A DNA stretch of 21,219 nt from CAWGCA01 sp963820955 (GCA_963820955.1 CAWGCA010000022.1:1-21219), one strand, 5' to 3'; numbered from the stretch's first letter, positions 7,290 through 16,379 are shown. Made by a program: numbers and translations. Notes: generated from the letters alone by a model not told the origin.

Positions 7290-10265
7290 TCAGTAGTACG
7301 TCGCAATGTACTCGTACGCCCGGTCGAACAGCTCCTGGTCCTGGTGCAGCTTGTACTTGAAGAGCGTCTTGCGCAGCGCCTTCTTCACTTCGCGCTCGCC
7401 GGCGTGGGTGTTCTGCCAGCCGTCGAAGCGGACGTACGCGCACGATCTCGTCGATGTCGTTGACGACGCGCTCGACGATGATCGGCGTCTCGTCGTTCTT
7501 GCGCTTCCTCGAACAGCTCGGTCAGGGCGGCCTTGCCCCGCTCCTCGTCCTCGATCGGCGGAGCTGCTCGCTCGGCTGTCGACGACGTCCTTGGCCAGGT
7601 CGAGCAGCTCCTTGAGGAACTCGACGCTGATGAGCAGGCCCTGCTCGTGGCGCTTCTTGAGGTCCTCCAGCCGCTCGGCCAGGGCCTTGAACCGCGGGTC
7701 GTGCAGGTGCTTGCGCAGCCGGCGCGGCGACCTTGATCTCGATCTCCTTCGCCTTCTTCTTCGGGTCCGGCGTGCCGAGCACGGCCTCGAGCAGGTCGGC
7801 GTCCAGCACCAGCGTCTCGAGGTCGTCCCGCACGGCATCGACGTGCACGTTCTCGTGGATCAGCTCGATGGTCTTGGCGCCCAAGCGCGTGCCAGAGCAG
7901 CTTGCCCGGTGCCGGTCGACGGCTTCACCGACTCGTAGACCTGCGATCAGCCAGCGGTAGTCGGTCTCGTACTGCGCTCAGGATCGGATCGGGCGAGATC
8001 GCCTCCCACAGCCGGCTCAGGTAGCTGAAGTCCGCGGCGAACGCGGTCGCGGGTCTCGTTGTTCGGCAGGCACTCCTGGGCCGCGATCAGGCCCTCGTAG
8101 CCCGTCAGCGTGCGGTCGACGCCGGCGAAGTACGCCAGGCACTTCTGCATCGCCTCGGGCAGCTTGCGCCTTGAGCTCGCTGATGTTCGAGACCACCCGC
8201 GTGATGCCCTTCTTCGTCGAACTGGATCGCCTGGGCCACGTCGTCGAAGACGCCGAGGTAGTCGACGATCAGGCCGTGGGTCTTCGCCTCGCCGTAGGGC
8301 CGGTTGGTGCGGCAGATCGCCTGCAGCAGGGTGTGGTCCCGCAGCGGCTTGTCGAGGTACATCGTCTGCAGGATCGGCGCGTCGAAGCCGGTGAGCAGCT
8401 TCGAGGTGACGATCAGGATCTTCAGCGGGTCGTTGGGGTCGCGGAAGCGGTCGAGCAGCTTCTCCTCCGCGTCCCGGTCGCGCCGGTACGGCGCGTACTC
8501 GTCCTCGCCGCTGTTCACCGACATCACGATGTCGGACACCTCCGGCGGCAGGTGCTCGTCGAGCGCCTGCTTGTAGAGCAGGCAGCTCTCGCGGTCGAAG
8601 GTGACGACCTGGGCGCCGAAGCCGTTCGGCGCGACCTTCTCCTGGAAGTGCTGGGCGATGTCGGCGCAGATCGCCTGGATGCGCTCCGGCGCCTTCACCA
8701 GCACCGCCATCTTCGCGGCCGTCTTGGCGAGCTGGTCCCGGTCCAGGTCGCTCAGGCCGCCGGTCAGCTCCTTGAACGCCTCGTCGATCGCGTCCTGGTC
8801 GATGTGCAGGTCGACCAGCCGCGGCTCGAAGTGCAGCTGCTTCGTCGCGCCGTCGCGGATCGACTCCTCGAAGCCGTAGCGGCTCATGTAGCCGTTCTCG
8901 TCTTCCTCGGCGCCGAAGGCGTAGAAGGTGTTCCGGTCGGCGCGGTTGATCGGCGTGCCGGTCAGGCCGAACAGGAACGCGTTGGGCAGCGCCTCGCGCA
9001 TCTTGCGGCCGAGGTCGCCTTCCTGCGTGCGGTGCGCCTCGTCGACCAGGACGATGATGTTGTCGCGGTCGTTGAGCACGCCGTCGGCCTCGCCGAACTT
9101 GAAGATCGTGGTGATGATGATCTTGCGCACGTCCTTGCCCAGCAGGTCCTGCAGCTCCTTGCGGCTCTCGGCCTTGACCAGGTTCGGCGTGTCGGCGGCG
9201 TAGAAGGTGCTCGAGATCTGGCTGTCGAGGTCGATCCGGTCGACCACGATCATCACCGTCGGGTTCTTGAGCGCCGGGTGCAGCCGCAGCTTGCGGGCCG
9301 CGAAGAGCATCAGCAGCGACTTGCCCGAGCCCTGGAAGTGCCAGATCAGGCCCTTCTTCGGGCTGGCCGGCCACGACGCGCTCGACGATCTTGTTCGCGC
9401 CCTCGTACTGCTGGTAGCGGGCGATGATCTTGATGCGCTGCTTGCCCTTGTGCGTGGCGTAGAGGTGAAGTTCGCCAGCAGGTCGAGGACCACCTGCGGC
9501 CGCAGCATCGAGGTGACCGCCTTCTCGACCTGCTCCATCGACGGCAGGGCATCGTCGTCCTCGAGCCGCCACGGCCCCCAGAACTCGACCGGCATGCGGA
9601 TCGAGCCGTAGCGGTACTCCTTGCCCTCGGTGGCGACGGAGAAGACGTTCGGCACGAACAGCTCGGGCACGTTCCGCTCGTAGTCGTCGTGGACCTGCAG
9701 CGCCCCGTCGAGCCAGCTCTGGCTGGAGCGGACCGGCGTCTTCGCCTCGATCACCACCAGCGGCATGCCGTTGACCAGCAGCACCAGGTCGGCCCGCTTC
9801 TCGGTCTTGCCGGCGCGGAAGGTGTACTGCTGGGTGACGACGTACTGGTTCTGCTCGAGGTCGTCGAAGTCGATGAGGCTTGATGGTGACGTGCTCGCCG
9901 TTCTCGCCGAAGGGCATCGACCGCTCGCCGGTGAGCCAGGCGGCGAACTCCTCGTTGGCCTTGACCAGGCCGTCGCTGCGGACGCCCATGATGATCGCCC
10001 GCAGCCGGTAGAGCACGTCGTCGACGCGATCGGGCTGGGCGGCGATGGCGGGGTTCAGGCGGATGAGGGCCTCGCTGAGATGGTCCTCGACGAGCGCTTC
10101 CTGGGGCTGGCGGGGGAGGTTCTCGTGGGAGAGGTAGTGCCAGCCGAGGCCGGAGATCTGGCCGATGCGGCGAGCGAGGCCGGGGCCGACGGCGGTGTGA
10201 TGGGTGACGCCGCCGCAGAGCAGGTCGCGGACGAAGGCTTCGACGGTGTTGGCTTCGTTAAACAT
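7290..10265 (-). pseudogene. hsdR: Type I restriction enzyme R subunit, multiple frameshifts
   Basis: HsdR is the ATP-dependent translocase and nuclease subunit of type I restriction enzymes. The start at 10265 (MFNEANTVEAFVRDLLCGG) overlaps the hsdS stop by eight bases. In order come: a nuclease core DLVLLVNGMPLVVIEAKTP (about 9750-9800, PD-(D/E)XK), a Walker A motif QGSGKS (about 9317-9331), DEAH box VDEAHRTQ (about 9030-9045), GLTGTPINR, then helicase motifs LLTGFDAPILQTMYLDKPL and AICRTNRP. The C-terminal LGAKTIELIHENVHV and REVKKALRKTLFKYK to YEYIATYY end at 7290-7292. The assembled length, about 990 residues, is normal. At least ten frame changes are needed (for example near 9882, 9468, 9370, 8215, 8168, 8045, 7975, 7885, 7725 and 7440), yet motifs stay intact. 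Third positions are almost all G/C, unlike hsdS. Whether it is a true pseudogene or has sequencing indels is open. Confidence 0.85.
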
Positions 10266-11095
10266 TCGGACTACCCTCCCGGCTGACGGAAGACATTATG
10301 CACTTCTTAATGGAGATTAGTCCCGCAACGCGAACGGTGAGAAGCTGCTTGGCTTCTGCAATCAGTTCGACCCTGTCGACGATCGCTCTCTGATCTGCCC
10401 TATTCTCTGGTAGCCAACTGGCATTGCCCCATACTCCTTGGCGTTTATGTTTGGCTGAACGCCTACCCGGCTCATTCTATGCACCCATTTCCAGTAGTGA
10501 GAGGATCGGGTGTAAGCGAAAAACAATATCGGCGGATCAACTTTATCGGTATCCAAAGAGAATCGAACTAGGTAGCCAGCGAACACTGTGTTGCCCTCAC
10601 TTCCGGATGCCAAGTAGGTCTTCCCCACAGTACCTGTTCGCGCAAAGAGAAGGTCGCCGATCCTAATGCGATAGGGCTCAGGATCTTCCACTTCAACTGA
10701 GACAATGTCCTCGTCGGACAGGTTGCCATCATCGTCGATGTCGGTTATGCGCAGATATCTGGGAAGTGTCTCCCGGAATTCGGTTGCAGGAGCGTTTAGG
10801 CCATAGCTCGCTTTGCAAAGCGTCAATTGAGATAGTGGGACTGAAGGTCGACCTTGTCGACGAATTGAATCAATCCAATGGTCGATAATCGCCACCTCGG
10901 TCTTCCGAAGCTGGACGTGAGCTTGCAAGTTCCGACCCGGAGCCCAGATTCGACTGATCGTAGGGCATCCGCAATCCGGTGCTGCTCGTCCAGTGGTGGC
11001 AGGGCGAACTCGAAGGTCGCAAGGCTCTTCCAGTTGGTTCTCGGTGACAGAGATCCCGCCGAAGTTCCAACCGCGTGGTGGAGAAAGAACGCGTC
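10258..11095 (-). pseudogene. hsdS: Type I restriction enzyme S subunit, 5'-truncated and frameshifted
   Basis: HsdS gives the type I enzyme its DNA specificity through two target recognition domains (TRDs), each followed by a conserved helix. Only the end of TRD1 remains: VGTSAGSLSPRTNWKSLATF and FALPPLDEQHRIADALRSVE (the PPLxEQxRIA motif). A shift near 10,950 leads into LRKTEVAIIDHWIDSI and TRD2, with YLRITDIDDDGNLSDEDI, IRIGDLLFARTGTVGKTYLA and GVQPNINAKEYGAMPV. A second shift near 10,425 gives ENRADQRAIVDRVELIAEAK and the stop at 10258-10260. The remaining length is about 275 residues against a usual 400-450. The 5' end is fused to phaE near 11,095, so no start exists. No hsdM is present in the window. 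Confidence 0.85.
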
Positions 11096-11685
11096 CAGTC
11101 TGTGTAGTCCTGCAGGCCACGCTGATAGTCCATCATCACGCGCACCATTTCCTGCTGCTGACTCTGCTCTTCGCGGGTATACCCCAGTCCGGGAGCGGAA
11201 AGAAAACGCTCGAAGTCGGCCCCATGGGGCATATTGCGCAACATATCCCCCGGCATGAGAGAAAGCGAGGAAACCATCCGCTGCCAGTTATCCAGCGGCA
11301 TTTCCCAGAAGGCCATCATCTTGTGCAGCGAATCGGTACCCAGGCCCTTTGCATCACCGGTAAAGGCCGCCTGCAGGTCACTGAATACCTTGTTCAGCGA
11401 CTCAGACCAATTTGCTGTCGGGGCCGAACCCTGGAGGCTGTTGGAAAATTGTTCGGCCATGCGGAAAAAGACCTTACCCTGCCCCAGCATCTTTTCCATG
11501 AACTCCTGGGCCGGATTAGATGCTGCCGGAGATATGGTCTGCCACCAATGATCCATCGCGCTTTCCCAGGGACTCTTGCTGGAGGCCTTCAGCCCCATCG
11601 CATTGCGACCCATTTCCGACAGGTTTTCCCAATATTTCTGCTGGATCTCGATCCAGTCCTGGTTCCATAAACCTTTTTCACTCAT
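11095..11685 (-). pseudogene. phaE: Class III PHA synthase subunit PhaE, 3'-truncated
   Basis: PhaE is the non-catalytic partner of PhaC in class III polyhydroxyalkanoate synthases and is bound to the PHA granule surface. The product from the ATG at 11685 begins MSEKGLWNQDWIEIQQKYWE and continues PWESAMDHWWQ, ...EFMEKMLGQGKVFFRMAEQF, WEMPLDNWQRMVSSLSLMPG and QQQEMVRVMMDYQRGLQDY, which follow the family. An upstream in-frame ATG at 11730 is less likely, because GGAAGAG precedes 11685. After about 195 residues the frame enters hsdS DNA out of frame, and the remaining ~150 residues of PhaE and the phaC gene expected next are missing. The divergent phaA cluster supports the identity. Confidence 0.85.
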
Positions 11686-11736
11686 GGTCTCTTCCGTCTT
11701 GTTTGGCGATTGTGCTAAAAACCTTAGCATCGAAAT

Positions 11737-11751
11737 TTGTGCAGTGCAACA
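11737..11751 (-). promoter_or_regulatory. Putative PhaR operator upstream of phaE
   Basis: On the minus strand the site reads TGTTGCACTGCACAA, 52-66 bases before the phaE start. It closely matches the two TGC-rich repeats before phaP (TGCTGCACTGCAACA and TGCTGCAATGCACAA). PhaR repressors are known to bind TGC-rich palindromic DNA, so this is a probable operator. This is inferred by similarity of sites inside the window. Confidence 0.5.
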
Positions 11752-12321
11752 TGATACCCTTAGATCAAGATGATTTCTCTGCGGACAGGTTCAGTAGCCA
11801 ACGCAGTCGGAGGTCAAGGAAAAGGCAGCTCGAAAAATACGATGTGCCCTTGTGATACAGGGACGCACCACTGTTTTCGTACACGTAGCGCATGAAAATG
11901 AAGGCGATCGGAAATCGCGCCTTTCGATTGTTGTATTGAGAAATCCCATGGAAGGGATTTTTCGAAGTAGCCTACAGTTCAGAAACTTACTACTGGACTT
12001 TACTGCGCTGATCAACACTGAAGTGGGCAGAAAACATCGGATGGATGAGGCGGTTTGCGATGATGGGGGCGTTCCTTTTGCGACGACTGGCCTGCACCAA
12101 TATCCACCCGCTGCTGGAGATTATTGGTACATTCCGTTTTTCTAATCAATCTTTCTACCAGGGCGCACCAGGCTTCGATATAAACTCTAACCGCATGTCT
12201 CACTCGCAGTACTTCTCGATTTAAGGCGTGGGAAGAGTCTGGCCCAAACCCGAGACATCACCGTTCGCTTTGGAGTAAGCTGTTCGATCCCACCACAACC
12301 ATCAAACATAGGGCTATAACT
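11752..12321. other. Divergent phaE-phaA intergenic region
   Basis: About 570 bases separate the divergent phaE and phaA genes and should hold both promoters. A 97-codon plus-strand frame (11852-12145) has no family resemblance and no clear ribosome binding site, so I do not call it. I could not pick a confident sigma-70 promoter for phaA. Confidence 0.45.
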
Positions 12322-13506
12322 ATGAGTGAAAATATTGTTATTGTCGCGGCCGGTCGAACCGCTGTCGGCAATTTTGGAGGAGCCTTAGCAGGAGTACCCG
12401 CATCTCAATTGGGATCACACGTCATCGCTGGCCTGCTGGAACGAAGTGGCATCGGGCCAGAGCAGATAGATGAGGTGATTCTGGGCCAAGTCCTGGCTGC
12501 GGGGACGGGTCAGAATCCTGCCCGTCAGGCGGCGGTGAGCGCTGGTATTCCCTACAGCGTTCCGGCTATGACCATCAACAAAGTGTGCGGTAGTGGGTTG
12601 AAAGCGGTCCATCTCGCAATGCAAGCGGTTGCCTGTGGCGACGCCGAGGTAGTGATCGCCGGCGGACAGGAAAATATGAGCCAGTCTCCCCACCTTCTAC
12701 CGAAATCCCGTGAAGGGAACAAGATGGGTGAATGGAAGATGATCGACTCCATGATCGTCGATGGCCTCTGGGATGCATTCAACAACTATCACATGGGTGT
12801 CACTGCCGAAAATATCGCCCGTGAGTACAAATTCAGCCGTGAGGAGCAGGATGCCTTCGCCGCGGCATCCCAGCAAAAAGCGGAGGCTGCGCAAAAGGCG
12901 AACCGTTTTGCCGACGAAATAATTCCAGTCGAGATTCCTCAACGTAAAGGCGACCCACTCATCTTCAATCAAGATGAGTTTCCACGTCATGGCACCACCG
13001 CGGAAAAACTGGGCAAACTGCGCCCCGCCTTCAACCGGGAAGGAACAGTAACGGCGGGAAATGCCTCGGGTATCAACGACGGCGCGGCGGCGGTGATCGT
13101 GACCACGGAAAGCAAGGCAAAAGAACTGGGGGTGGAACCCCTGGCCCGAATCGCCTCCTTCGCCAGTGCCGGCGTTGACCCGGCGATCATGGGTACCGGC
13201 CCGATTCCGGCATCGACAAAATGCCTGAAAAAGGCAGGATGGAGTATACAGGACCTCGATCTCGTCGAAGCCAACGAAGCCTTCGCCGCCCAGGCAATGT
13301 CGGTGAATCACGATCTGGGTTGGGATCTGGATAAAATAAACGTCAACGGCGGTGCCATCGCCATCGGCCATCCCATCGGTGCATCCGGTGCCCGTATTCT
13401 GGTTTCGCTGCTGTACGAGATGAAGCGACGTGATGCAAAAAAAGGCCTGGCCACGCTCTGTATCGGTGGTGGACAAGGTGTCGCTTTGACAGTTGAGCGC
13501 ACTTGA
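12322..13506 (+). CDS. phaA: Acetyl-CoA acetyltransferase (beta-ketothiolase)
   Basis: PhaA condenses two acetyl-CoA to acetoacetyl-CoA, the first step of polyhydroxybutyrate synthesis in the cytoplasm. The 394-residue product has normal length. The acyl-accepting Cys89 lies in NKVCGSGLKAVH, His352 in AIAIGHPIGASGARI and the second catalytic Cys380 in LCIGGGQG; EANEAFAAQ and NVNGGAIA are also typical. It starts MSENIVIVAAGRTAVGNFGG with a weak ribosome binding site. It is the first gene of the rightward cluster, divergent from phaE, with phaB 98 bases downstream, as in Allochromatium-type clusters. Role in PHA synthesis rather than fatty acid degradation is inferred from this context. Confidence 0.95.
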   Translation: MSENIVIVAAGRTAVGNFGGALAGVPASQLGSHVIAGLLERSGIGPEQIDEVILGQVLAAGTGQNPARQAAVSAGIPYSVPAMTINKVCGSGLKAVHLAMQAVACGDAEVVIAGGQENMSQSPHLLPKSREGNKMGEWKMIDSMIVDGLWDAFNNYHMGVTAENIAREYKFSREEQDAFAAASQQKAEAAQKANRFADEIIPVEIPQRKGDPLIFNQDEFPRHGTTAEKLGKLRPAFNREGTVTAGNASGINDGAAAVIVTTESKAKELGVEPLARIASFASAGVDPAIMGTGPIPASTKCLKKAGWSIQDLDLVEANEAFAAQAMSVNHDLGWDLDKINVNGGAIAIGHPIGASGARILVSLLYEMKRRDAKKGLATLCIGGGQGVALTVERT

Positions 13507-13604
13507 AACGTCAGGGTGCCGAGGATTAATCCAAGGTTCAATCATGTAAAACCGTTGCAGTACAAATAGAAGTAAAACAATGCATACCCAAGGGAGGAAA
13601 ATCC

Positions 13605-14354
13605 ATGTCGGATAATTCGAATGCAAAATTGGCCATGGTCACCGGCGGACCACGGGGAATAGGGTCCGCTATCTGTCGACGCCTGCTGGACGATGGATAC
13701 CGAGTGGTAACCAATTGCCGCAGTGAAGATAAGGGACGCCTGTGGCAACAGGCCCTCAGGGATGAAGGACACGAGGTGTCATTGTACATATTCGATGTCG
13801 GCGATAACCAACAGTGTGTCGAACAGCTTGAAGCCATTCAAAAGGAACACGGTACGATCGATATCCTGGTCAATAATGCAGGGGTCACCCGGGATTCAAG
13901 CCTGCGCAAGATGTCTTTCGAACAATGGGAGCAGGTTATCCGGGTGGATCTGAACAGCCTGTTCAATGTCACTCGGCCAGTCCTGGGCGGAATGATCGAA
14001 CAGGGCTTCGGACGTATCGTTAACATCTCTTCCATCAACGGCCAGAAGGGGCAGATTGGACAAACCAACTACTCAGCCGCAAAGGCGGGCGTACATGGTT
14101 TCACCAAGGCGCTGGCACAGGAGGTGGCAAGAAAGGGGGTCACCGTCAATACAGTGTCACCCGGATACATCGGGACCGATATGGTGATGGCGATTAAAGA
14201 GGGAATTCGCGATCTGATCGTGGCTCAGATTCCGGTCGGCAGGCTCGGCAGACCAGACGAAGTAGCCAGCGCCGTTGCCTATCTCATATCGGATGAAGCA
14301 GCCTTCGTTACCGGATCCAACCTCTCTATCAATGGTGGTCAGCACATGTATTGA
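13605..14354 (+). CDS. phaB: Acetoacetyl-CoA reductase, copy 1
   Basis: PhaB reduces acetoacetyl-CoA to (R)-3-hydroxybutyryl-CoA with NADPH, giving the monomer for PHA synthase. The 249-residue short-chain dehydrogenase has the nucleotide-binding TGGPRGIGSAICRRL (N-terminal Rossmann motif), LVNNAGVTRD, catalytic Ser in NISSINGQKGQIGQ, and YSAAKAG with the catalytic Tyr and Lys; it ends SNLSINGGQHMY. The phrases NGQ.GQ.GQ.NYSAAKAG and VNTVSPGYI are characteristic of PhaB-type reductases. GGGAGG is well placed before the ATG. A second closely similar reductase lies at 15596-16345. Confidence 0.92.
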   Translation: MSDNSNAKLAMVTGGPRGIGSAICRRLLDDGYRVVTNCRSEDKGRLWQQALRDEGHEVSLYIFDVGDNQQCVEQLEAIQKEHGTIDILVNNAGVTRDSSLRKMSFEQWEQVIRVDLNSLFNVTRPVLGGMIEQGFGRIVNISSINGQKGQIGQTNYSAAKAGVHGFTKALAQEVARKGVTVNTVSPGYIGTDMVMAIKEGIRDLIVAQIPVGRLGRPDEVASAVAYLISDEAAFVTGSNLSINGGQHMY

Positions 14355-14456
14355 GCACTGTCAGTTGGGGTACTTCGGAAAGCTCCTTCCATAGGAATTT
14401 TCGATGTGCGTCCCTACAGCACACGGACAGCTCGAATATTTCGCGGTGCCCTTACG

Positions 14457-14480
14457 GGGGGGCAGTGACATCTGCCCCCC
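14457..14480 (+). terminator. GC-rich hairpin between phaB and phaR
   Basis: GGGGGGCAG (14457-14465) and CTGCCCCCC (14472-14480) form a perfect 9-bp stem around TGACAT. No T-run follows (TGATCC comes next), so it is a weak intrinsic terminator candidate or an attenuating or mRNA-stabilising hairpin separating phaAB from phaR. Confidence 0.5.
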
Positions 14481-14546
14481 TGATCCCCACACCCCGCTTG
14501 ATAGGCTACACTGGGCGATACCACCATCTGCAGTGAAACAGCGACC

Positions 14547-15011
14547 ATGCCTACGCCGAGAATCATCAAGAAGTACCCCAACCGTCGGCTTTACGACACC
14601 GAATTGAGCCGCTACATAACCCTGTCCGATGTCCGCGATCTTGTAATGAAGGGACTAGAACTCAAGATCCTGGACAGCGGCAGCAATGAGGACCTCACCC
14701 GCGCTACCCTTCTGCAGATCATGCTGGAGGAGGAGTCTGGTGGTGATCCGTTGTTTACAGCCAATATGCTGGCTCAGATCATCCGTTTCTACGGAGGCAG
14801 TGTCCCAGGGCTGTTTACCCACTATCTGGCAGAGAGCTTAACCCAGTTCGAACAGCGGCAGCAGGAGTGGCAGGAAACACTGAGCACCAATCCAATGACA
14901 GCGATGTCAGAGATGGCGCAGCGCAATATGGAACTCTGGTCAGATATGCAGAAAAGCCTCTTCCAATCGATGGGTATAGACCTGGGTGCAGGCAAGAAAA
15001 CACGGCGATGA
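14547..15011 (+). CDS. phaR: PHA synthesis repressor PhaR
   Basis: PhaR represses phasin and PHA genes and is released from DNA by binding PHA granules. The 154-residue product starts MPTPRIIKKYPNRRLYDTEL, the conserved N-terminal DNA-binding domain (KKYPNRRLYDTxxSxYITLxD), followed by the PHB accumulation regulatory domain (LLQIMLEEESGGDPLFTANM, AQIIRFYGG, LFTHYLAESLTQF). The C-terminal tail is basic. It lies between the GC-rich hairpin and phaP, which has TGC-rich repeats at its promoter that are likely its target. The start ATG has only a weak ribosome binding site. Confidence 0.93.
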   Translation: MPTPRIIKKYPNRRLYDTELSRYITLSDVRDLVMKGLELKILDSGSNEDLTRATLLQIMLEEESGGDPLFTANMLAQIIRFYGGSVPGLFTHYLAESLTQFEQRQQEWQETLSTNPMTAMSEMAQRNMELWSDMQKSLFQSMGIDLGAGKKTRR

Positions 15012-15120
15012 TGCCCCCCGCCCAAAGATGGTGAATACCCGGCACCGGCAGTAACCACCTGACCCACCCGCCATTTTTAGAAAGACCGATTGTCCCGGCT
15101 GAAAAAGCAGTGTTTCACTC

Positions 15121-15149
15121 TTGACAGGGCATTCCGGGAATACTATGCT
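15121..15149 (+). promoter_or_regulatory. Sigma-70 promoter for phaP
   Basis: A perfect -35 box TTGACA (15121-15126) and a -10 box TATGCT (15144-15149) are separated by 17 bases. They lie 48 bases before the phaP start and overlap the TGC-rich repeat pair, which suggests repression by promoter occlusion. Confidence 0.65.
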
Positions 15150-15177
15150 GCACTGCAACAAATGCTGCAATGCACAA
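15146..15177 (+). promoter_or_regulatory. Putative PhaR operator: tandem TGC-rich repeats before phaP
   Basis: Two 15-base repeats, TGCTGCACTGCAACA (15146-15160) and TGCTGCAATGCACAA (15163-15177), lie with a 17-base period over the end of the -10 box and the likely transcription start. Each contains a TGCA-centred dyad. PhaR is known to bind TGC-rich sites before phaP and its own gene, so autoregulated control of the phasin is inferred. Confidence 0.6.
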
Positions 15178-15196
15178 TCGACAGGAGATATGAGAG

Positions 15197-15559
15197 ATGA
15201 ATACACCCAAAGAAAATTTAGAGATGTTGAAGGACGTAGCCAGCGAGAGCTATGAGGCAGCCCGCCAGTTGGGCGACATCAACCTTCGCACCTGGAATAA
15301 ATTAGTCGAAAAACAGATAGATATGTTTGGTATTTGGTTTGATACCGGGGTAAAGCAGGTGGAATTGAGCACAACCACCAAAGACCCCAAGGCGTACCTG
15401 GAGTCCCAGGCTGCCCTGACCCGGGAAGTCGGTGAGAAATTGATCGCCGGCGGACGTGATGCAATCTCCACCGGCAGCGAAGTCCAGGGCGAGTATCACG
15501 CATGGTACGAGAAATCAGCGCAGTCGTTGAGCGGCAACTGGAACAAAGTCGGTAAGTAA
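15197..15559 (+). CDS. phaP: Phasin family protein
   Basis: Phasins coat PHA granules and control their size and number. The 120-residue product is nearly all helical and amphipathic, without cysteines or signal peptide (MNTPKENLEMLKDVASESYE, LGDINLRTWNKLVEKQIDMF, TTKDPKAYLESQAALTREVG, EYHAWYEKSAQSLSGNW). The pattern LxxLRxWxxLxxxQ...xxxxxPxxYxxxQxxL is typical of the phasin_2-like family. It has its own promoter with putative PhaR operators and an AGGAGA ribosome binding site, and is followed 37 bases later by the second reductase, so the two are probably cotranscribed. Confidence 0.88.
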   Translation: MNTPKENLEMLKDVASESYEAARQLGDINLRTWNKLVEKQIDMFGIWFDTGVKQVELSTTTKDPKAYLESQAALTREVGEKLIAGGRDAISTGSEVQGEYHAWYEKSAQSLSGNWNKVGK

Positions 15560-15595
15560 TCCAGCTGAATATCTGATTTCGGAGTATCCAAGAAA

Positions 15596-16345
15596 ATGAA
15601 AGACAACGGGAGATTGGCCCTGGTCACTGGTGGTACCGGCGGAATAGGTACCGCCATCTGCCGAAAGTTGGTAGAGAAGGGATGCCGGGTAGTGGCGAGC
15701 TACCACCCCAACGAAAAAGACAACCTGGAAGAATGGAGCAAGGCCCGGGAAGCCGAGGGAATCGAGATCGGCCTGGTAGCCGGTGATGTCTCGTCCCCGG
15801 CAAACAGCATCACCATGATCGAGGAGATCGAAGAGAAATACGGCCCTATAGACATTCTGGTGAACTGTGCGGGGATTACCCGGGACAGCAGTTTCAAACG
15901 AATGGAGCTAGACCACTGGGAATCGGTTATCAACACCAATCTCAACAGCGTGTACTACGTGACTCGGCCGGTTTGGGAGGGCATGCTGGAGCGGGGATTC
16001 GGCCGCATTGTCAACATCTCATCTGTCAACGGCCAGCGTGGACAATTTGGCCAGGTCAACTACTCCGCCGCCAAAGCCGGGATGCACGGCTTTACCATGG
16101 CATTAGCCCTGGAGGGTGCGACCAAAGGCATAACGGTAAACACGGTTTCCCCGGGTTATATCGAGACCCCAATGACGCTCGCGATGCCAGACAATGTACG
16201 GGAAGCGATCATTTCGGGTATCCCCATGCGCCGGATGGGAACACCGCAAGAGATCGCCAACGCAGTCGCCTTTCTGACCGATGATGAAGCGACCTATGTC
16301 ACCGGAGCTAATCTCCCTGTGAACGGTGGCTTGTTCATCAAGTAG
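15596..16345 (+). CDS. phaB: Acetoacetyl-CoA reductase, copy 2
   Basis: This 249-residue short-chain dehydrogenase is the same length as the 13605 copy. It shows TGGTGGIGTAICRKL, LVNCAGITRD, the catalytic Ser in ISSVNGQRGQFG, YSAAKAG and VNTVSPGYIETPM, ending NLPVNGGLFIK. It is the expected NADPH-dependent (R)-specific PhaB and occupies the position phaB holds in Allochromatium-type clusters, after the phasin. The cofactor region differs between copies (SYHPNEKD here, NCRSEDKG in copy 1), so they may differ in cofactor preference; that is inference. Transcription probably ends at the hairpin 35 bases downstream. Confidence 0.92.
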   Translation: MKDNGRLALVTGGTGGIGTAICRKLVEKGCRVVASYHPNEKDNLEEWSKAREAEGIEIGLVAGDVSSPANSITMIEEIEEKYGPIDILVNCAGITRDSSFKRMELDHWESVINTNLNSVYYVTRPVWEGMLERGFGRIVNISSVNGQRGQFGQVNYSAAKAGMHGFTMALALEGATKGITVNTVSPGYIETPMTLAMPDNVREAIISGIPMRRMGTPQEIANAVAFLTDDEATYVTGANLPVNGGLFIK

Positions 16346-16379
16346 CTACGCTGGAAACATCTGTCGTTTCTTCGTGATA

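Noticed and set aside
8171..9427. 418-codon plus-strand reading frame
   Set aside because: It is the Val/Leu/Arg-rich antisense shadow of high-GC hsdR, with no ribosome binding site or domain.
11852..12145. 97-codon plus-strand frame between phaE and phaA
   Set aside because: There is no family resemblance and no convincing ribosome binding site; the region is a divergent promoter region.
12697..13626. 309-codon minus-strand reading frame
   Set aside because: It lies antisense to phaA, which has all thiolase motifs; the antisense product resembles nothing.
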